DNA from: Flavobacteriaceae bacterium | Lineage (GTDB): Bacteria > Bacteroidota > Bacteroidia > Flavobacteriales > Flavobacteriaceae | Assembly: GCA_021647405.1 (NCBI GenBank) | Contig: JAKIUU010000013.1 | Location: 3,078-67,077 of the forward strand | DNA length: 64,000 bases | Direction: 5' to 3' | Shown here: piece by piece, positions 34,368-42,790 of the stretch | Position numbering within the stretch: position 1 is the stretch's first letter | How the letters are laid out: every line of letters begins with the position of its first letter | Translations under genes and position numbers: made by a program | The notes under the pieces: generated by a model | Told to the model about the DNA's origin: nothing | Seen by the model: the letters and a program-made list of their open reading frames with translations, nothing else | Database searches by the model: none

Positions 34368-35135
34368 ATGAACAGAATTAACAAAAAACTTAAATCAGAG
34401 AAAAAACTTTTATCTATTTACTTTACAGCGGGTTATCCGCAGTTAAAAGATACGGTGCGGATTCTAAAATCATTGCAAAGTTCGGGAGTTGATATGGTAG
34501 AAATTGGTATGCCTTTTTCTGATCCTTTGGCTGACGGGCCGACCATTCAGAACAGTGGTAGTATTGCTTTAAAAAATGGCATGACTACCAAATTACTTTT
34601 CGCACAACTTAAAGACATCCGTAAAGAAATTAATATACCGCTTATTTTGATGGGTTATTTAAATCCGATTCTGCAATTTGGTGTCGCGGCTTTTTGTAAA
34701 GCCTGCGCTGATGTGGGTGTTGACGGTCTTATAATTCCAGATTTACCGGTAAAAGAATACAAAGAATTGTACAAAAAAACCTTTGAAAAATACGGTTTGT
34801 TAAACATCTTTTTAATCACACCGCAAACCACAGATGCCCGCATACGCTACATTGACAGTATATCAAAAGGTTTTATTTATATGGTCAGCAGTGCCGCTAC
34901 TACAGGAAGTCGCAACAGTTTTAACGCCAATCAAACCGCCTATTTTAAACGCATAACCACTATGAATTTGGAAAACCCTCAAATAGTAGGTTTTGGTATT
35001 TCTAATAATAAAACATTTACCCAAGCTACGCAATTTGCCAAAGGGGCTATTATAGGATCGGCTTTTATTAAGCAAATAACTCAAGAAGGACTTAGTCAAA
35101 TTCCAAATTTTATCAGAAAAATAAGAGTATCGTAG
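34368..35135 (+). CDS. trpA: Tryptophan synthase alpha chain
   Basis: Cleaves indole-3-glycerol phosphate and passes indole to TrpB. 255 residues, TIM barrel. Catalytic Glu in DMVEIGMPFSDPLADGP near residue 48, Asp in GLIIPDLPVKEY near 120, and GFGISNNKT near 208. Last gene of the operon; the pathway genes E, G, D, C, F, B and A are all present in this window. Confidence 0.96.
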   Translation: MNRINKKLKSEKKLLSIYFTAGYPQLKDTVRILKSLQSSGVDMVEIGMPFSDPLADGPTIQNSGSIALKNGMTTKLLFAQLKDIRKEINIPLILMGYLNPILQFGVAAFCKACADVGVDGLIIPDLPVKEYKELYKKTFEKYGLLNIFLITPQTTDARIRYIDSISKGFIYMVSSAATTGSRNSFNANQTAYFKRITTMNLENPQIVGFGISNNKTFTQATQFAKGAIIGSAFIKQITQEGLSQIPNFIRKIRVS

Positions 35136-35185
35136 GTTTTATTTTAGGCATGATATTTGGTATCTTTATCCGGTAAATAAAAACG

Positions 35186-36631
35186 ATGCAATTCAAAAGA
35201 TTTTCATTACGTACCCGTATTTTCTTGGCAATGACCTTGTTGGTAATTATGGCATCAGCTTTTATTGCTCTTGTAACCGTCTACCAATACAGAGAACAAT
35301 CAAACGACTATCACACAAAACGTTTAGAAAGAAAAGAACAGGCGGTAATAAAAGAAATAGACTATTTATTTAAAGATTTAGGTCATCCTTTAAGCAGAGA
35401 ACGCATAGATACAGTTTTAAAAAAACGCGTTTCGCAAATAGCCGACATTCACAGTTTAACGATTCGTTTTTACGATTTAGAAGGGAAATTAATGGCACAA
35501 ACGGCACAAAAATCTTTACATTTCAGGCACAATAAATTAGCGAAAAAAACACTCGACGAAGTTGCACAATCAAAAACGCACAGGATTTTACACTTTATTA
35601 AAAATGACACGACCAATGTACAGGCCTTGTTTAGATATGTGTTTGACGTAGATAAGCACCCTGTTGCCATTCTTCACATACCATATTTTAACAATAATAC
35701 CGATTCAGAAAATGAATTAGAGGAGTTTTTAACGCGGTTATTGGGGATATATATATTCCTCTTTATAATTGCTATTAGCGTGGCCTATTTTATTTCAAAT
35801 TATATTACACGTTCGTTAAAAACCATTAGTGACAAAATACGGTTGACCGACATTAACAAACGCAATAAAAAGATTGCCCTTAAAAATCCCAGTAAAGAAA
35901 TTTACGCTTTGGTAAGTGCTTATAATGCCATGATTGACGAGTTAGAAGAATCGGCTGTAAAATTGGCTCAAAGTGAGCGGGAAGCTGCTTGGCGTGAAAT
36001 GGCCAAACAAGTAGCCCACGAAATTAAAAATCCACTGACGCCTATGCGTCTTACTGTACAGAGTTTTCAACAGCGCTTTAATCCCACACAAGGAGATTAC
36101 AAACAAAAACTGGATGAATTTTGTAGCAGTCTTATAGAACAAATTGACACAATGACCGCTGTAGCAACGGCCTTTTCGAGTTTTGCCAAGATGCCCGTAG
36201 GCAAGAGTGAGTCTTTAAACGCAGTAGCTGTCGTAAAAAGTGCACTTGAAATTTTTACTGAAGAATACATTTATTTTAAAACTTCTAGAAAACATATTTC
36301 ATTGCATTTTGACAAGACACAACTTATTCGCATTATAAATAATTTGGTTAAAAATGCTATTCAGGCCACGCTTAATTCAGACAAACCCCATATTGAAGTA
36401 AGTGTGAGTCAGACCCATAAATATGTTATCATAAAAGTAGCGGACAACGGGAAAGGTATTATTACCGAAAATAAAGCCAAGGTTTTTGAACCTAAATTCA
36501 CAACTAAAAGTAGCGGAATGGGATTAGGATTACCCATAGTTAAGAAAATAATCGAAACTTATAAAGGTGTTATCAACTTTGAAACAAAAGAAGGAGAAGG
36601 CACAACATTCACAGTTACAATTCCCAAATAA
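35186..36631 (+). CDS. NtrY-like sensor histidine kinase (orphan)
   Basis: 481 residues: two membrane helices (about 12-32 and 182-205) around a periplasmic domain, a HAMP linker (SNYITRSLKTISDKIRL), then a HisKA/HATPase core with H-box AKQVAHEIKNPLTPMRL near 275, N-box NLVKNAIQATL near 390, and G-boxes DNGKGI, SSGMGLGLPIVK. The H-box form HEIKNPLTPMRLT is typical of NtrY-type kinases. No response regulator gene adjoins it, so the partner must be elsewhere. It follows trpA by 50 bases. Confidence 0.9.
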   Translation: MQFKRFSLRTRIFLAMTLLVIMASAFIALVTVYQYREQSNDYHTKRLERKEQAVIKEIDYLFKDLGHPLSRERIDTVLKKRVSQIADIHSLTIRFYDLEGKLMAQTAQKSLHFRHNKLAKKTLDEVAQSKTHRILHFIKNDTTNVQALFRYVFDVDKHPVAILHIPYFNNNTDSENELEEFLTRLLGIYIFLFIIAISVAYFISNYITRSLKTISDKIRLTDINKRNKKIALKNPSKEIYALVSAYNAMIDELEESAVKLAQSEREAAWREMAKQVAHEIKNPLTPMRLTVQSFQQRFNPTQGDYKQKLDEFCSSLIEQIDTMTAVATAFSSFAKMPVGKSESLNAVAVVKSALEIFTEEYIYFKTSRKHISLHFDKTQLIRIINNLVKNAIQATLNSDKPHIEVSVSQTHKYVIIKVADNGKGIITENKAKVFEPKFTTKSSGMGLGLPIVKKIIETYKGVINFETKEGEGTTFTVTIPK

Positions 36632-36652
36632 AAATAATTAAAAATTATATAA

Positions 36653-37429
36653 ATGTCTTATCAAAATATTTTATTAGCACAAAATGAGGCTATTGCCACC
36701 ATTACGATTAACCGTCCCAATAAACTAAATGCCTTAAATAAAGCAACCCTTGAAGAGTTGCACGAGGCTGTTGTGGATGCAGAATCCAACAGTTCTATAC
36801 GCGTTATAATTTTGACAGGAAACGGCGACAAAGCTTTTGTGGCTGGCGCCGATATTTCTGAATTTTCTAATTACGACGTTGCGCAAGGTGCCGATTTGGC
36901 TCGTAAAGGACAGGACATGGTTTTTGACGCTATTCAGAATTTAAAAACACCAGTTATTGCAGCTGTTAACGGTTTTGCCTTAGGGGGCGGATTAGAATTG
37001 GCTATGGCTTGTCATTTTAGAGTGGCCTCTACAAATGCTAGAATGGGTTTACCAGAAGTGTCTTTAGGATTGATTCCGGGTTACGGTGGCACGCAACGTC
37101 TCGGACAAATTGTGGGCCGTGGCAAAGCTATGGAAATGATTATGAGTGCCAGTATGATAACTGCCGATGAAGCTTTAAAATACAACTTGGTAAATTATGT
37201 AGTAGCCCAAGAAGAACTCTTAGTTTTTTGCGAAAAGTTAGCTGGTAAAATTTGCCGCAACTCAGCTACAGCTATTGCCGCAGCCATTACAGCTGTTAAC
37301 GCTAATTACGAAGCAGGCGTTAACGGATTTGAAACAGAAATTGAACAATTCGGCTACTGTTTTGGAACACCCGATTTTGTAGAAGGAACTACCGCCTTTT
37401 TAGAAAAGCGCAAGCCCAATTTTAAATAG
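36653..37429 (+). CDS. Enoyl-CoA hydratase/isomerase family protein
   Basis: Crotonase-fold enzyme, 258 residues, hydrating 2-enoyl-CoA in beta-oxidation. Oxyanion-hole loops KAFVAGADISEF near 63 and ALGGGLELAMACHFR near 108 are intact; the two catalytic Glu residues lie in GGGLELA and in GLPEVSLGLIPGYGG near 135. Its last codons (AFLEKRKPNFK) recur in altered form 900 bases downstream, at 38312. Confidence 0.94.
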   Translation: MSYQNILLAQNEAIATITINRPNKLNALNKATLEELHEAVVDAESNSSIRVIILTGNGDKAFVAGADISEFSNYDVAQGADLARKGQDMVFDAIQNLKTPVIAAVNGFALGGGLELAMACHFRVASTNARMGLPEVSLGLIPGYGGTQRLGQIVGRGKAMEMIMSASMITADEALKYNLVNYVVAQEELLVFCEKLAGKICRNSATAIAAAITAVNANYEAGVNGFETEIEQFGYCFGTPDFVEGTTAFLEKRKPNFK

Positions 37430-37450
37430 AAAACTAACATAAACCGACTT

Positions 37451-38287
37451 ATGGAAACGCTTAAGAGTCTTTTAGAATTTCAAATATTTCAATTTTCAGA
37501 ACATTCTTTAACTGTTTTTGATTTGGTAAGTGTTTTTATCATTTTTATTGTTACAAGACTGTTTTTATGGCTTATTAAAAAGGCTTTAAATAGAAAAGGC
37601 AAGTTTAATAAATTAGACAGCGGCAGTCTTTTTGCCTTGTTTCAACTTATAAAATATGTGGTGTGGATTATGGCCTTGGCTTTAATGTTAGAAGCCGTTG
37701 GTATAAAAGTAACGCTGTTATTAGCGGGGTCTGCCGCCTTATTGGTGGGTGTTGGCTTAGGCTTACAACAGACATTTAACGATATTCTATCGGGTATTAT
37801 ACTGCTTTTTGAACAGTCTGTTAAGGTTGGCGATATTTTAGATATTGATGGCGATATTGTAAAGATACAAGAGATAGGCTTACGGGCTTCAAAAGGATTA
37901 ACAAGAACAGACATTAGTATTATGATACCCAACTCTATGATAACAAACAGCAAAGTTGTTAATTGGAGTCACCAAACTAAAAAAACCATTTTTAGTATAG
38001 AGGTAGGTGTGGCTTATGGAAGCGATGTTAATTTGGTTATGAAATTACTCGAAGAAAGTGTGGCCACCCACCCAAATGTTTTAAAGAAAGGTATTATTCA
38101 AGCCCGATTTAAAAACTTTGGTAACTCTTCTTTAGACTTTCAGATACTGTTTTGTAGCGAAAAGATTTTTATGATAGAAAAGATTAAAAGTGATATCAGA
38201 ATAGCGATTAATAAAAAGTTTATTGAGAATAACATTTCTATTCCGTTTCCACAAATGGATGTGCATGTTAAGTCTAAGGGGAATTAA
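37451..38287 (+). CDS. MscS-family mechanosensitive ion channel
   Basis: 278 residues in the small MscS form. Hydrophobic segments at about 20-42, 63-83 and 87-108, the last being the pore helix with its Gly/Ala pattern (LLAGSAALLVGVGLGLQQTFNDILSG). Then the beta domain (VGDILDIDGDIVKIQEIGLRAS, PNSMITNSKVVNWS) and the C-terminal alpha/beta cage. It releases solutes on hypo-osmotic shock. The gene lies between the enoyl-CoA hydratase gene and a detached copy of that gene's 3' end, so it may be part of an inserted segment. Confidence 0.92.
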   Translation: METLKSLLEFQIFQFSEHSLTVFDLVSVFIIFIVTRLFLWLIKKALNRKGKFNKLDSGSLFALFQLIKYVVWIMALALMLEAVGIKVTLLLAGSAALLVGVGLGLQQTFNDILSGIILLFEQSVKVGDILDIDGDIVKIQEIGLRASKGLTRTDISIMIPNSMITNSKVVNWSHQTKKTIFSIEVGVAYGSDVNLVMKLLEESVATHPNVLKKGIIQARFKNFGNSSLDFQILFCSEKIFMIEKIKSDIRIAINKKFIENNISIPFPQMDVHVKSKGN

Positions 38288-38311
38288 TTTAGAAGAATGG
38301 AGAATGTTGGG

Positions 38312-38347
38312 ATGGCTTTTTTAGAAAAGCGCAAACCGAAATTTCAG
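38312..38347 (+). pseudogene. Detached 3' end of an enoyl-CoA hydratase allele
   Basis: Reads MAFLEKRKPKFQ in one frame. Compared with the intact gene end AFLEKRKPNFK, the DNA differs at GCC/GCT, AAG/AAA and CCC/CCG (all synonymous), AAT/AAA and the last codon. No hydratase sequence precedes it. It is a remnant of a related allele rather than a gene. Confidence 0.7.
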
Positions 38348-38478
38348 TTGGCAGTAAGCCAAGAGTTCAGTATTCAGTTGAAAGTAATTCATTTAATAAA
38401 CACTTAAAACAAATAACAATTAGTCTCTATCTGATTATTACTGCTCACTGCTACTGCCAACTGAACACTGAACACTGC
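38345..38478. repeat. Inverted repeat region of CTGCCAACTG/TGAACACTGAAC type
   Basis: CAGTTGGCAGTA at 38345-38356 is matched by its exact reverse complement TACTGCCAACTG at 38452-38463, and GTTCAGTATTCAGTT pairs nearly perfectly with AACTGAACACTGAAC. It is a dispersed-repeat-like intergenic element that could form a long stem, located just after the HD-domain gene stop on the other strand. Confidence 0.7.
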
Positions 38479-39138
38479 TCACTTTTCCCCATCCCACTCG
38501 TCAAAAAATTGTTTGAGGTAAGTTTGCATAAAGTCGTGGCGTTTTTGGGCGAGTTGTTTCCCTGTTTCGGTATTCATCTTATCTTTTAAAAGCAAGAGTT
38601 TTTCGTAAAAGTGATTGATAGTGGGTGCTTGACTCTTTTTATAAGTTTCCTTATCCATATTAAAATTTGGCGGCATAGCGGGGTTGTATAAAGCCCGATT
38701 TTTAAAGCCACCATAATTAAAAGCACGGGCAATACCAATAGCGCCCATAGCATCGAGACGGTCGGCATCTTGTACTACTTCCAATTCTTTTGAGGTGAAT
38801 TTTTTACTTTTTGTATCTAAACCCGATTTAAACGAAATGTATTTTATAATATTTTCTATATGTGCTATAACCGTTTCGTCAACTTGTAGCGATGCCAAAA
38901 AGGCACGTGCTTTTTTAGGACCGATACTTTCGTCACCGTTGTGAAATTTAGCATCGGCAATATCGTGTAGAAGTGCGCCTAATTCAACCACTAATAAATC
39001 TACTTTTTCTGTTTTGGCAATGTATTGGGTATTGCGCCAAACCCGTTCAATATGAAACCAATCGTGTCCGCCTTCGGCATCAGCCAAAGTCTCTTTGACA
39101 AATTGTACGGTTTTTAATATGAGTAGATTCTTTGGCAT
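38479..39138 (-). CDS. HD-domain phosphohydrolase
   Basis: 219 residues with a metal-binding HD fold: His in GHDWFHIERVWRNT near residue 20, the HD pair in LGALLHDIADAKF near 54, and the distal Asp in VVQDADRLDAMGAIG near 125. This matches the YedJ-like HD hydrolase group, which acts on phosphoesters or nucleotides; the substrate cannot be named. The FYEKLLLLKDKMNT stretch near 180 is shared by family members. Single gene. Confidence 0.9.
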   Translation of the reverse strand: MPKNLLILKTVQFVKETLADAEGGHDWFHIERVWRNTQYIAKTEKVDLLVVELGALLHDIADAKFHNGDESIGPKKARAFLASLQVDETVIAHIENIIKYISFKSGLDTKSKKFTSKELEVVQDADRLDAMGAIGIARAFNYGGFKNRALYNPAMPPNFNMDKETYKKSQAPTINHFYEKLLLLKDKMNTETGKQLAQKRHDFMQTYLKQFFDEWDGEK

Positions 39139-39154
39139 ATCTTAATAATTCAAA

Positions 39155-39241
39155 TGTCACCCTGAGCGCAGTCGAAGGGTCTCGAATATAATTTTTGTAA
39201 AAGCTTAACGATTTCGAATTCGCCTGCCTACCGCAGGTAGG
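39155..39241. repeat. Dispersed repeats: family B hairpin (copy 3) and CCTGC palindrome
   Basis: 39155-39180 carries ACCCTGAGCGCAGTCGAAGGGT with stem ACCCT/AGGGT. 39221-39241 is GCCTGCCTACCGCAGGTAGGC, a palindrome related to 29701-29720. Both sit in the 130-base gap between the HD gene and the bacilliredoxin gene. Confidence 0.8.
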
Positions 39242-39268
39242 CTCAATCTGACAACGAACTGTAATTTT

Positions 39269-39679
39269 CTAGCAAAACTCTTCGTAAGCACCAATCAAAT
39301 TATTGGCAATCATCTCGGCAGAGCGTCCTTCAATATGATGACGTTCTAACATATGTACCAATTCGCCATTTTTAAATAGTGCAATTGAAGGCGATGATGG
39401 CGGAAAAGGCACCATTTCTGCACGGGCCGCTTGTGTGGCTTCGGTATCAACACCAGCAAAAACCGTGGTCAAATTCGCAGGTTTTTTATCGTGTTGTAAA
39501 GACAATACAGCACCTGGTCTGGCTGTTCCGGCGGCACAACCACAAACCGAATTGACAACCATTAAGGTAGTGCCGCCTTGTTTTAATATATTTTGTACGT
39601 CTTCTGTGTTTTTTAACTCTTTAAAACCAACAGCTGTTAATTCTTGGCGCATAGGCGCTACTAATTCTTCTGGATACAT
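39269..39679 (-). CDS. BrxA/BrxB-family bacilliredoxin
   Basis: 136 residues from the ATG at 39679; the open frame runs 29 codons further upstream but the family N-terminus is MYPEELVAPMRQELT. Thioredoxin-like fold with the CGC redox motif in VVNSVCGCAAGTARPG near residue 53. In Firmicutes such proteins reduce bacillithiolated proteins; in flavobacteria the same role is likely since many make bacillithiol (knowledge of the family, not visible here). Divergent from the TerB-DnaJ gene, with only 71 bases between starts. Confidence 0.92.
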   Translation of the reverse strand: MYPEELVAPMRQELTAVGFKELKNTEDVQNILKQGGTTLMVVNSVCGCAAGTARPGAVLSLQHDKKPANLTTVFAGVDTEATQAARAEMVPFPPSSPSIALFKNGELVHMLERHHIEGRSAEMIANNLIGAYEEFC

Positions 39680-39719
39680 AATCTTTAATTTTTTATAGTA
39701 AGCAAATATATAGAAAATG

Positions 39720-39727
39720 TATCTTTG
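39720..39727 (+). promoter_or_regulatory. -7 element before the TerB-DnaJ gene
   Basis: TATCTTTG matches TAnnTTTG and lies 23 bases before the ATG at 39751. No -33 TTG at ideal spacing. Confidence 0.45.
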
Positions 39728-39750
39728 CGACTTAATTAAATGATAATTAA

Positions 39751-40494
39751 ATGGCAAGTTTTTCACGATGGTTGGGTGCAGGTTTGGGATGGACTTTTGG
39801 GGGACCTATTGGCGGATTGATAGGTTTTGCCTTGGGAAGTATTTTTGATGGGGCTTCAAAAGCCGATATGGAAACCTTTCAAGGTAAATACAGCAATCAG
39901 CAGCAAGCGCAAGCAGTAGATTTTGAAATGAGTTTGTTGGTTTTGGCGGCTGTAGTTATCAAAGCTGATAAGAAAATAGACCAACGCGAATTGGATTTTG
40001 TACGCCATAGTTTTGTACAGATGTTCGGGAAACAACGTGCTAATGCCGCTTTTAGATTGTTTAAAGGTATAGTAGCTAATAAACAAATTTCTACTAAAGA
40101 AGTGTGTGAACAGATAAGGCAAAACGTGACACATGCCTCGCGTTTGCAATTATTACATTTCTTATTTGGTATCGCTAAAGCGGATACACATGTAGATAAA
40201 AATGAAGTTGATGTTATTAAAACAATTGCCAATTATTTGTATATCAGTCAAGCTGATTTTGATTCGATAAAAGCGATGTTCTATAGAGATACCCTTAGCG
40301 CTTATGTTATTTTAGAAATTAAAGAATCGGCTACGGTTACAGAGATTAAAAAGGCCTACCGCACATTGGTTAAAAAGCACCACCCAGATAAATTACAACA
40401 CCTAGGCGAAGCGCACATACAAGCAGCTAGAGAAAAGTTCTTGCAAATACAACAAGCCTACGAAAGCATTCAGAAAGAACGCAGATTTAAATAA
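39751..40494 (+). CDS. TerB and DnaJ domain protein (DjlA-like)
   Basis: 247 residues. A glycine-rich N-terminus (GAGLGWTFGGPIGGLIGFALGSIFDG, about 9-34) may insert in or lie at the membrane, as in DjlA. TerB-like helices follow (FEMSLLVLAAVVIKADKKIDQREL near 55), then a C-terminal J domain with the HPD triad in KKHHPDKLQHLG near 215. It would recruit DnaK to client proteins. Followed by thiL seven bases later and so probably co-transcribed with it. Confidence 0.92.
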   Translation: MASFSRWLGAGLGWTFGGPIGGLIGFALGSIFDGASKADMETFQGKYSNQQQAQAVDFEMSLLVLAAVVIKADKKIDQRELDFVRHSFVQMFGKQRANAAFRLFKGIVANKQISTKEVCEQIRQNVTHASRLQLLHFLFGIAKADTHVDKNEVDVIKTIANYLYISQADFDSIKAMFYRDTLSAYVILEIKESATVTEIKKAYRTLVKKHHPDKLQHLGEAHIQAAREKFLQIQQAYESIQKERRFK

Positions 40495-40501
40495 GAACAC
40501 G

Positions 40502-41554
40502 ATGTTAGAAAATAAAGAAAACACCCGAACCAGTTTGGCCGAATTAGGCGAATTTGGACTTATAGATCACCTGACTAAAGGGATTAAATTAATCCATAAA
40601 TCGTCTGTAAAAGGTGTGGGCGACGATGCGGCGGTTATCAATCACAAAAACACACAGACACTTGTTACAACCGATTTGTTGATAGAAGGTGTGCATTTCG
40701 ATTTGAGTTTTATGCCCCTAAAACATTTGGGCTACAAAGCCGTGATGGTCAATTTATCTGATGTGTACGCTATGAATGGTACGCCTACTCAAATTACGGT
40801 TTCTATAGCGGCTTCTAACCGTTTTCCGCTTGAAGCGATAGAAGAATTATACGCCGGTATTCATTTGGCTTGTAAAAATTATCAAGTCGATTTAGTAGGA
40901 GGAGACACCACTTCTTCAACCAAAGGTTTATTGATAAGTATCACTGCTATTGGTGAAGCTAAAGCTGATGAAATTGTATATCGTAATGGTGCCAAACAAA
41001 ACGATTTGTTAATCGTTACGGGTGATTTAGGCGCCGCTTATTTGGGCTTACAAGTTTTAGAACGCGAAAAACAAGTTTTTGAAGTCAATCCACAATCGCA
41101 ACCCGATTTAGACCAGTATTCTTATTTAATAGAGCGTCAATTAAAACCAGAAGCTCGGAAAGATATCGTTAAATTATTAGCCGATTTAAAAGTAAAACCC
41201 ACCGCTATGATTGATATTTCGGATGGATTAGCTTCAGAAATTATTCATATTTGTCAGCAATCAAAAGTAGGTTGTCATTTGTATGAAAATAAAATCCCAC
41301 TAGACCCACAAGTTATAGCCACCTGCGAAGAATTTAAATTAGACAGTACTACCATCGCTTTAAGCGGCGGCGAAGATTACGAATTGCTCTTTACCGTTGC
41401 CCAATCTGATTTCGATAAGATAAAAGGCAATCCTAATTTTACGGTTATTGGTCATATGACAGAGGATTCTCTGGGCATGCAACTCATCACACGAGGTGAC
41501 CAACAAATTCCTTTAACTGCCCAAGGTTGGGATGCGTTTTTGAAGAAAGCGTAA
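40502..41554 (+). CDS. thiL: Thiamine-monophosphate kinase
   Basis: Phosphorylates thiamine-P to thiamine-PP. 350 residues; GVGDDAAVI near 40, TTDLLIEGVHFDL near 56, VNLSDVYAMNGTP near 82, DLVGGDTTSS near 125 and DISDGLASEI near 240 form the ATP/Mg-binding sites. The C-terminal QQIPLTAQGWDAFLKKA is found again, slightly altered, at 43456-43509. The gene is otherwise normal. Confidence 0.95.
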   Translation: MLENKENTRTSLAELGEFGLIDHLTKGIKLIHKSSVKGVGDDAAVINHKNTQTLVTTDLLIEGVHFDLSFMPLKHLGYKAVMVNLSDVYAMNGTPTQITVSIAASNRFPLEAIEELYAGIHLACKNYQVDLVGGDTTSSTKGLLISITAIGEAKADEIVYRNGAKQNDLLIVTGDLGAAYLGLQVLEREKQVFEVNPQSQPDLDQYSYLIERQLKPEARKDIVKLLADLKVKPTAMIDISDGLASEIIHICQQSKVGCHLYENKIPLDPQVIATCEEFKLDSTTIALSGGEDYELLFTVAQSDFDKIKGNPNFTVIGHMTEDSLGMQLITRGDQQIPLTAQGWDAFLKKA

Positions 41555-41567
41555 AACAGTATTGTAA

Positions 41568-41599
41568 TTGTAGATTTTAAAATAGATTTTGTATTTTTG
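41568..41599 (+). promoter_or_regulatory. Promoter of the toxin-antitoxin pair
   Basis: TTG (41568-41570), 21-base spacer, TATTTTTG (41592-41599). It ends 17 bases before the antitoxin ATG. Confidence 0.6.
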
Positions 41600-41616
41600 A
41601 TTAAAAGTATAGACGT

Positions 41617-41859
41617 ATGAGTTTAGAAACAAGGAAAATATCATTTATTCAAGAATTTCTAAGATTACAAAATGAGGAAATAGTTACTGGTTTAGAAAAT
41701 TTTTTAAGAAATAGAAAGATTGAATTAGTTGAAAAAGAATTCAAACCAATGAGCCTTAATCAATTTAATAAAGAAATTGACCAAGCCCTTGATGATTCTA
41801 AAAACGACAGAATAATTAAAGCTACAGACCTAAAAGATGAATTCCAAAAATGGAGTTAA
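41617..41859 (+). CDS. Small antitoxin-like protein
   Basis: 80-residue charged helical protein. The second half, MSLNQFNKEIDQALDDSKNDRIIKATDLKDEFQKWS, resembles the toxin-wrapping tails of RelB/ParD-type antitoxins of Bacteroidota, in particular the final DLKxEFxKW. Its end overlaps the toxin start by ten bases, the normal antitoxin-first order. The first half should be the dimerisation/DNA-binding part. Assignment rests on context as much as on sequence. Confidence 0.75.
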   Translation: MSLETRKISFIQEFLRLQNEEIVTGLENFLRNRKIELVEKEFKPMSLNQFNKEIDQALDDSKNDRIIKATDLKDEFQKWS

Positions 41860-42164
41860 TCGTTTATTGGACACAGGTAGCAGCGGATAAACTTGATAAT
41901 ATTTTTAACTATTATAAATTAAAAGCAAGTTTAAATATTGCCCAAAATTTAGTGAATGGAATTGTGGATTTAACAATTGACTTAGACAAAAATCCACAAA
42001 TTGGTCAAAAAGAACTTCTATTAAAAGACAGACTTCAAGAGTTTAGATACTTAATTTATAAAAACTATAAAATAATTTATTGGATAAACGAAAATAAACA
42101 ACGAATTGAAATTGTGAATGTTTTTGATTGTCGACAAAATCCAGATAAAATAATGAACACCTAA
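41850..42164 (+). CDS. RelE/ParE-family toxin
   Basis: 104 residues with the RelE/ParE fold: VYWTQVAADKLDNIFNYYKLKA at the start, a central PQIGQKELLLKDRLQEFRYLIYKNYKIIYWINE and C-terminal IEIVNVFDCRQNPDKI. The pattern of basic/aromatic residues fits ParE-like gyrase or RelE-like mRNA interferase toxins; which one cannot be said. Paired with the antitoxin overlapping by ten bases. The module sits inside the segment bounded by thiL and its detached 3' end. Confidence 0.85.
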   Translation: MELIVYWTQVAADKLDNIFNYYKLKASLNIAQNLVNGIVDLTIDLDKNPQIGQKELLLKDRLQEFRYLIYKNYKIIYWINENKQRIEIVNVFDCRQNPDKIMNT

Positions 42165-42228
42165 TAAAAGCCAGTTGCCAGTACCAATAATGCGTATAAA
42201 AATTGCTTAATTCAATAAAATAGAAAGT

Positions 42229-42777
42229 TTAAAAAGTATAGCCTATTCTTAAATGTAAATCTGCGGCAGTATCGTTAAAACGGCTATCATCTAAATCAAT
42301 ATAATAGCCAATACCCAAACCCAACTCATAGGTAAAATGTTTGCCAATAGTGCGTTTAATACCCCATTTTGGTATTATAGATAAAGAATTCGTAACACTT
42401 CCTCGCGTATTAGATATCACAAATAAATCAGGAACATAAAAGAATTCTAAAGCTAAAAAATTAGCTGAATTTTTTAAAATACTTTTCCCCTTCTTGCTTC
42501 TTTTTTTAAGATTATAATAAAATCGAGGTTCGGCTGTAATAGTGGGTGCAAGAACATAAATAAAACCTACGCTGCTACCAGCAATAAATCCACCGTCCAA
42601 TCCTATTTCACTTCTTAGAGCTATGGTATTTGTGAGTTTGGCTTCGTTATAAAACCAAAAACCTAATGTACCTGTCTGAATGCCATAAATTGATTTTTCA
42701 ACACTTATTTTATTTTGACTTTGTACATTAAAATAAGAAGCCATAAGGATTATTGAAAGTAGAATTGTTTTTTTCAT
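42229..42777 (-). CDS. Exported beta-rich protein of unknown function
   Basis: 182 residues: signal peptide MKKTILLSIILMASYFNVQSQ, then alternating strands with aromatic belts (GTLGFWFYNEAKL, FIAGSSVGFIYVL, PRFYYNL) ending in HLRIGYTF with terminal Phe. This looks like a small outer-membrane barrel protein. The neighbouring gene at 42791 is similar in kind, and both lie in the segment between thiL and its detached 3' end. No function recognised. Confidence 0.75.
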   Translation of the reverse strand: MKKTILLSIILMASYFNVQSQNKISVEKSIYGIQTGTLGFWFYNEAKLTNTIALRSEIGLDGGFIAGSSVGFIYVLAPTITAEPRFYYNLKKRSKKGKSILKNSANFLALEFFYVPDLFVISNTRGSVTNSLSIIPKWGIKRTIGKHFTYELGLGIGYYIDLDDSRFNDTAADLHLRIGYTF

Positions 42778-42790
42778 TAGAACATTGTTT

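Noticed and set aside
38312..38404. Short open frame starting MAFLEKRKPKFQ as a gene
   Set aside because: It is a remnant of a hydratase allele 3' end running into a dispersed repeat; no start signal.
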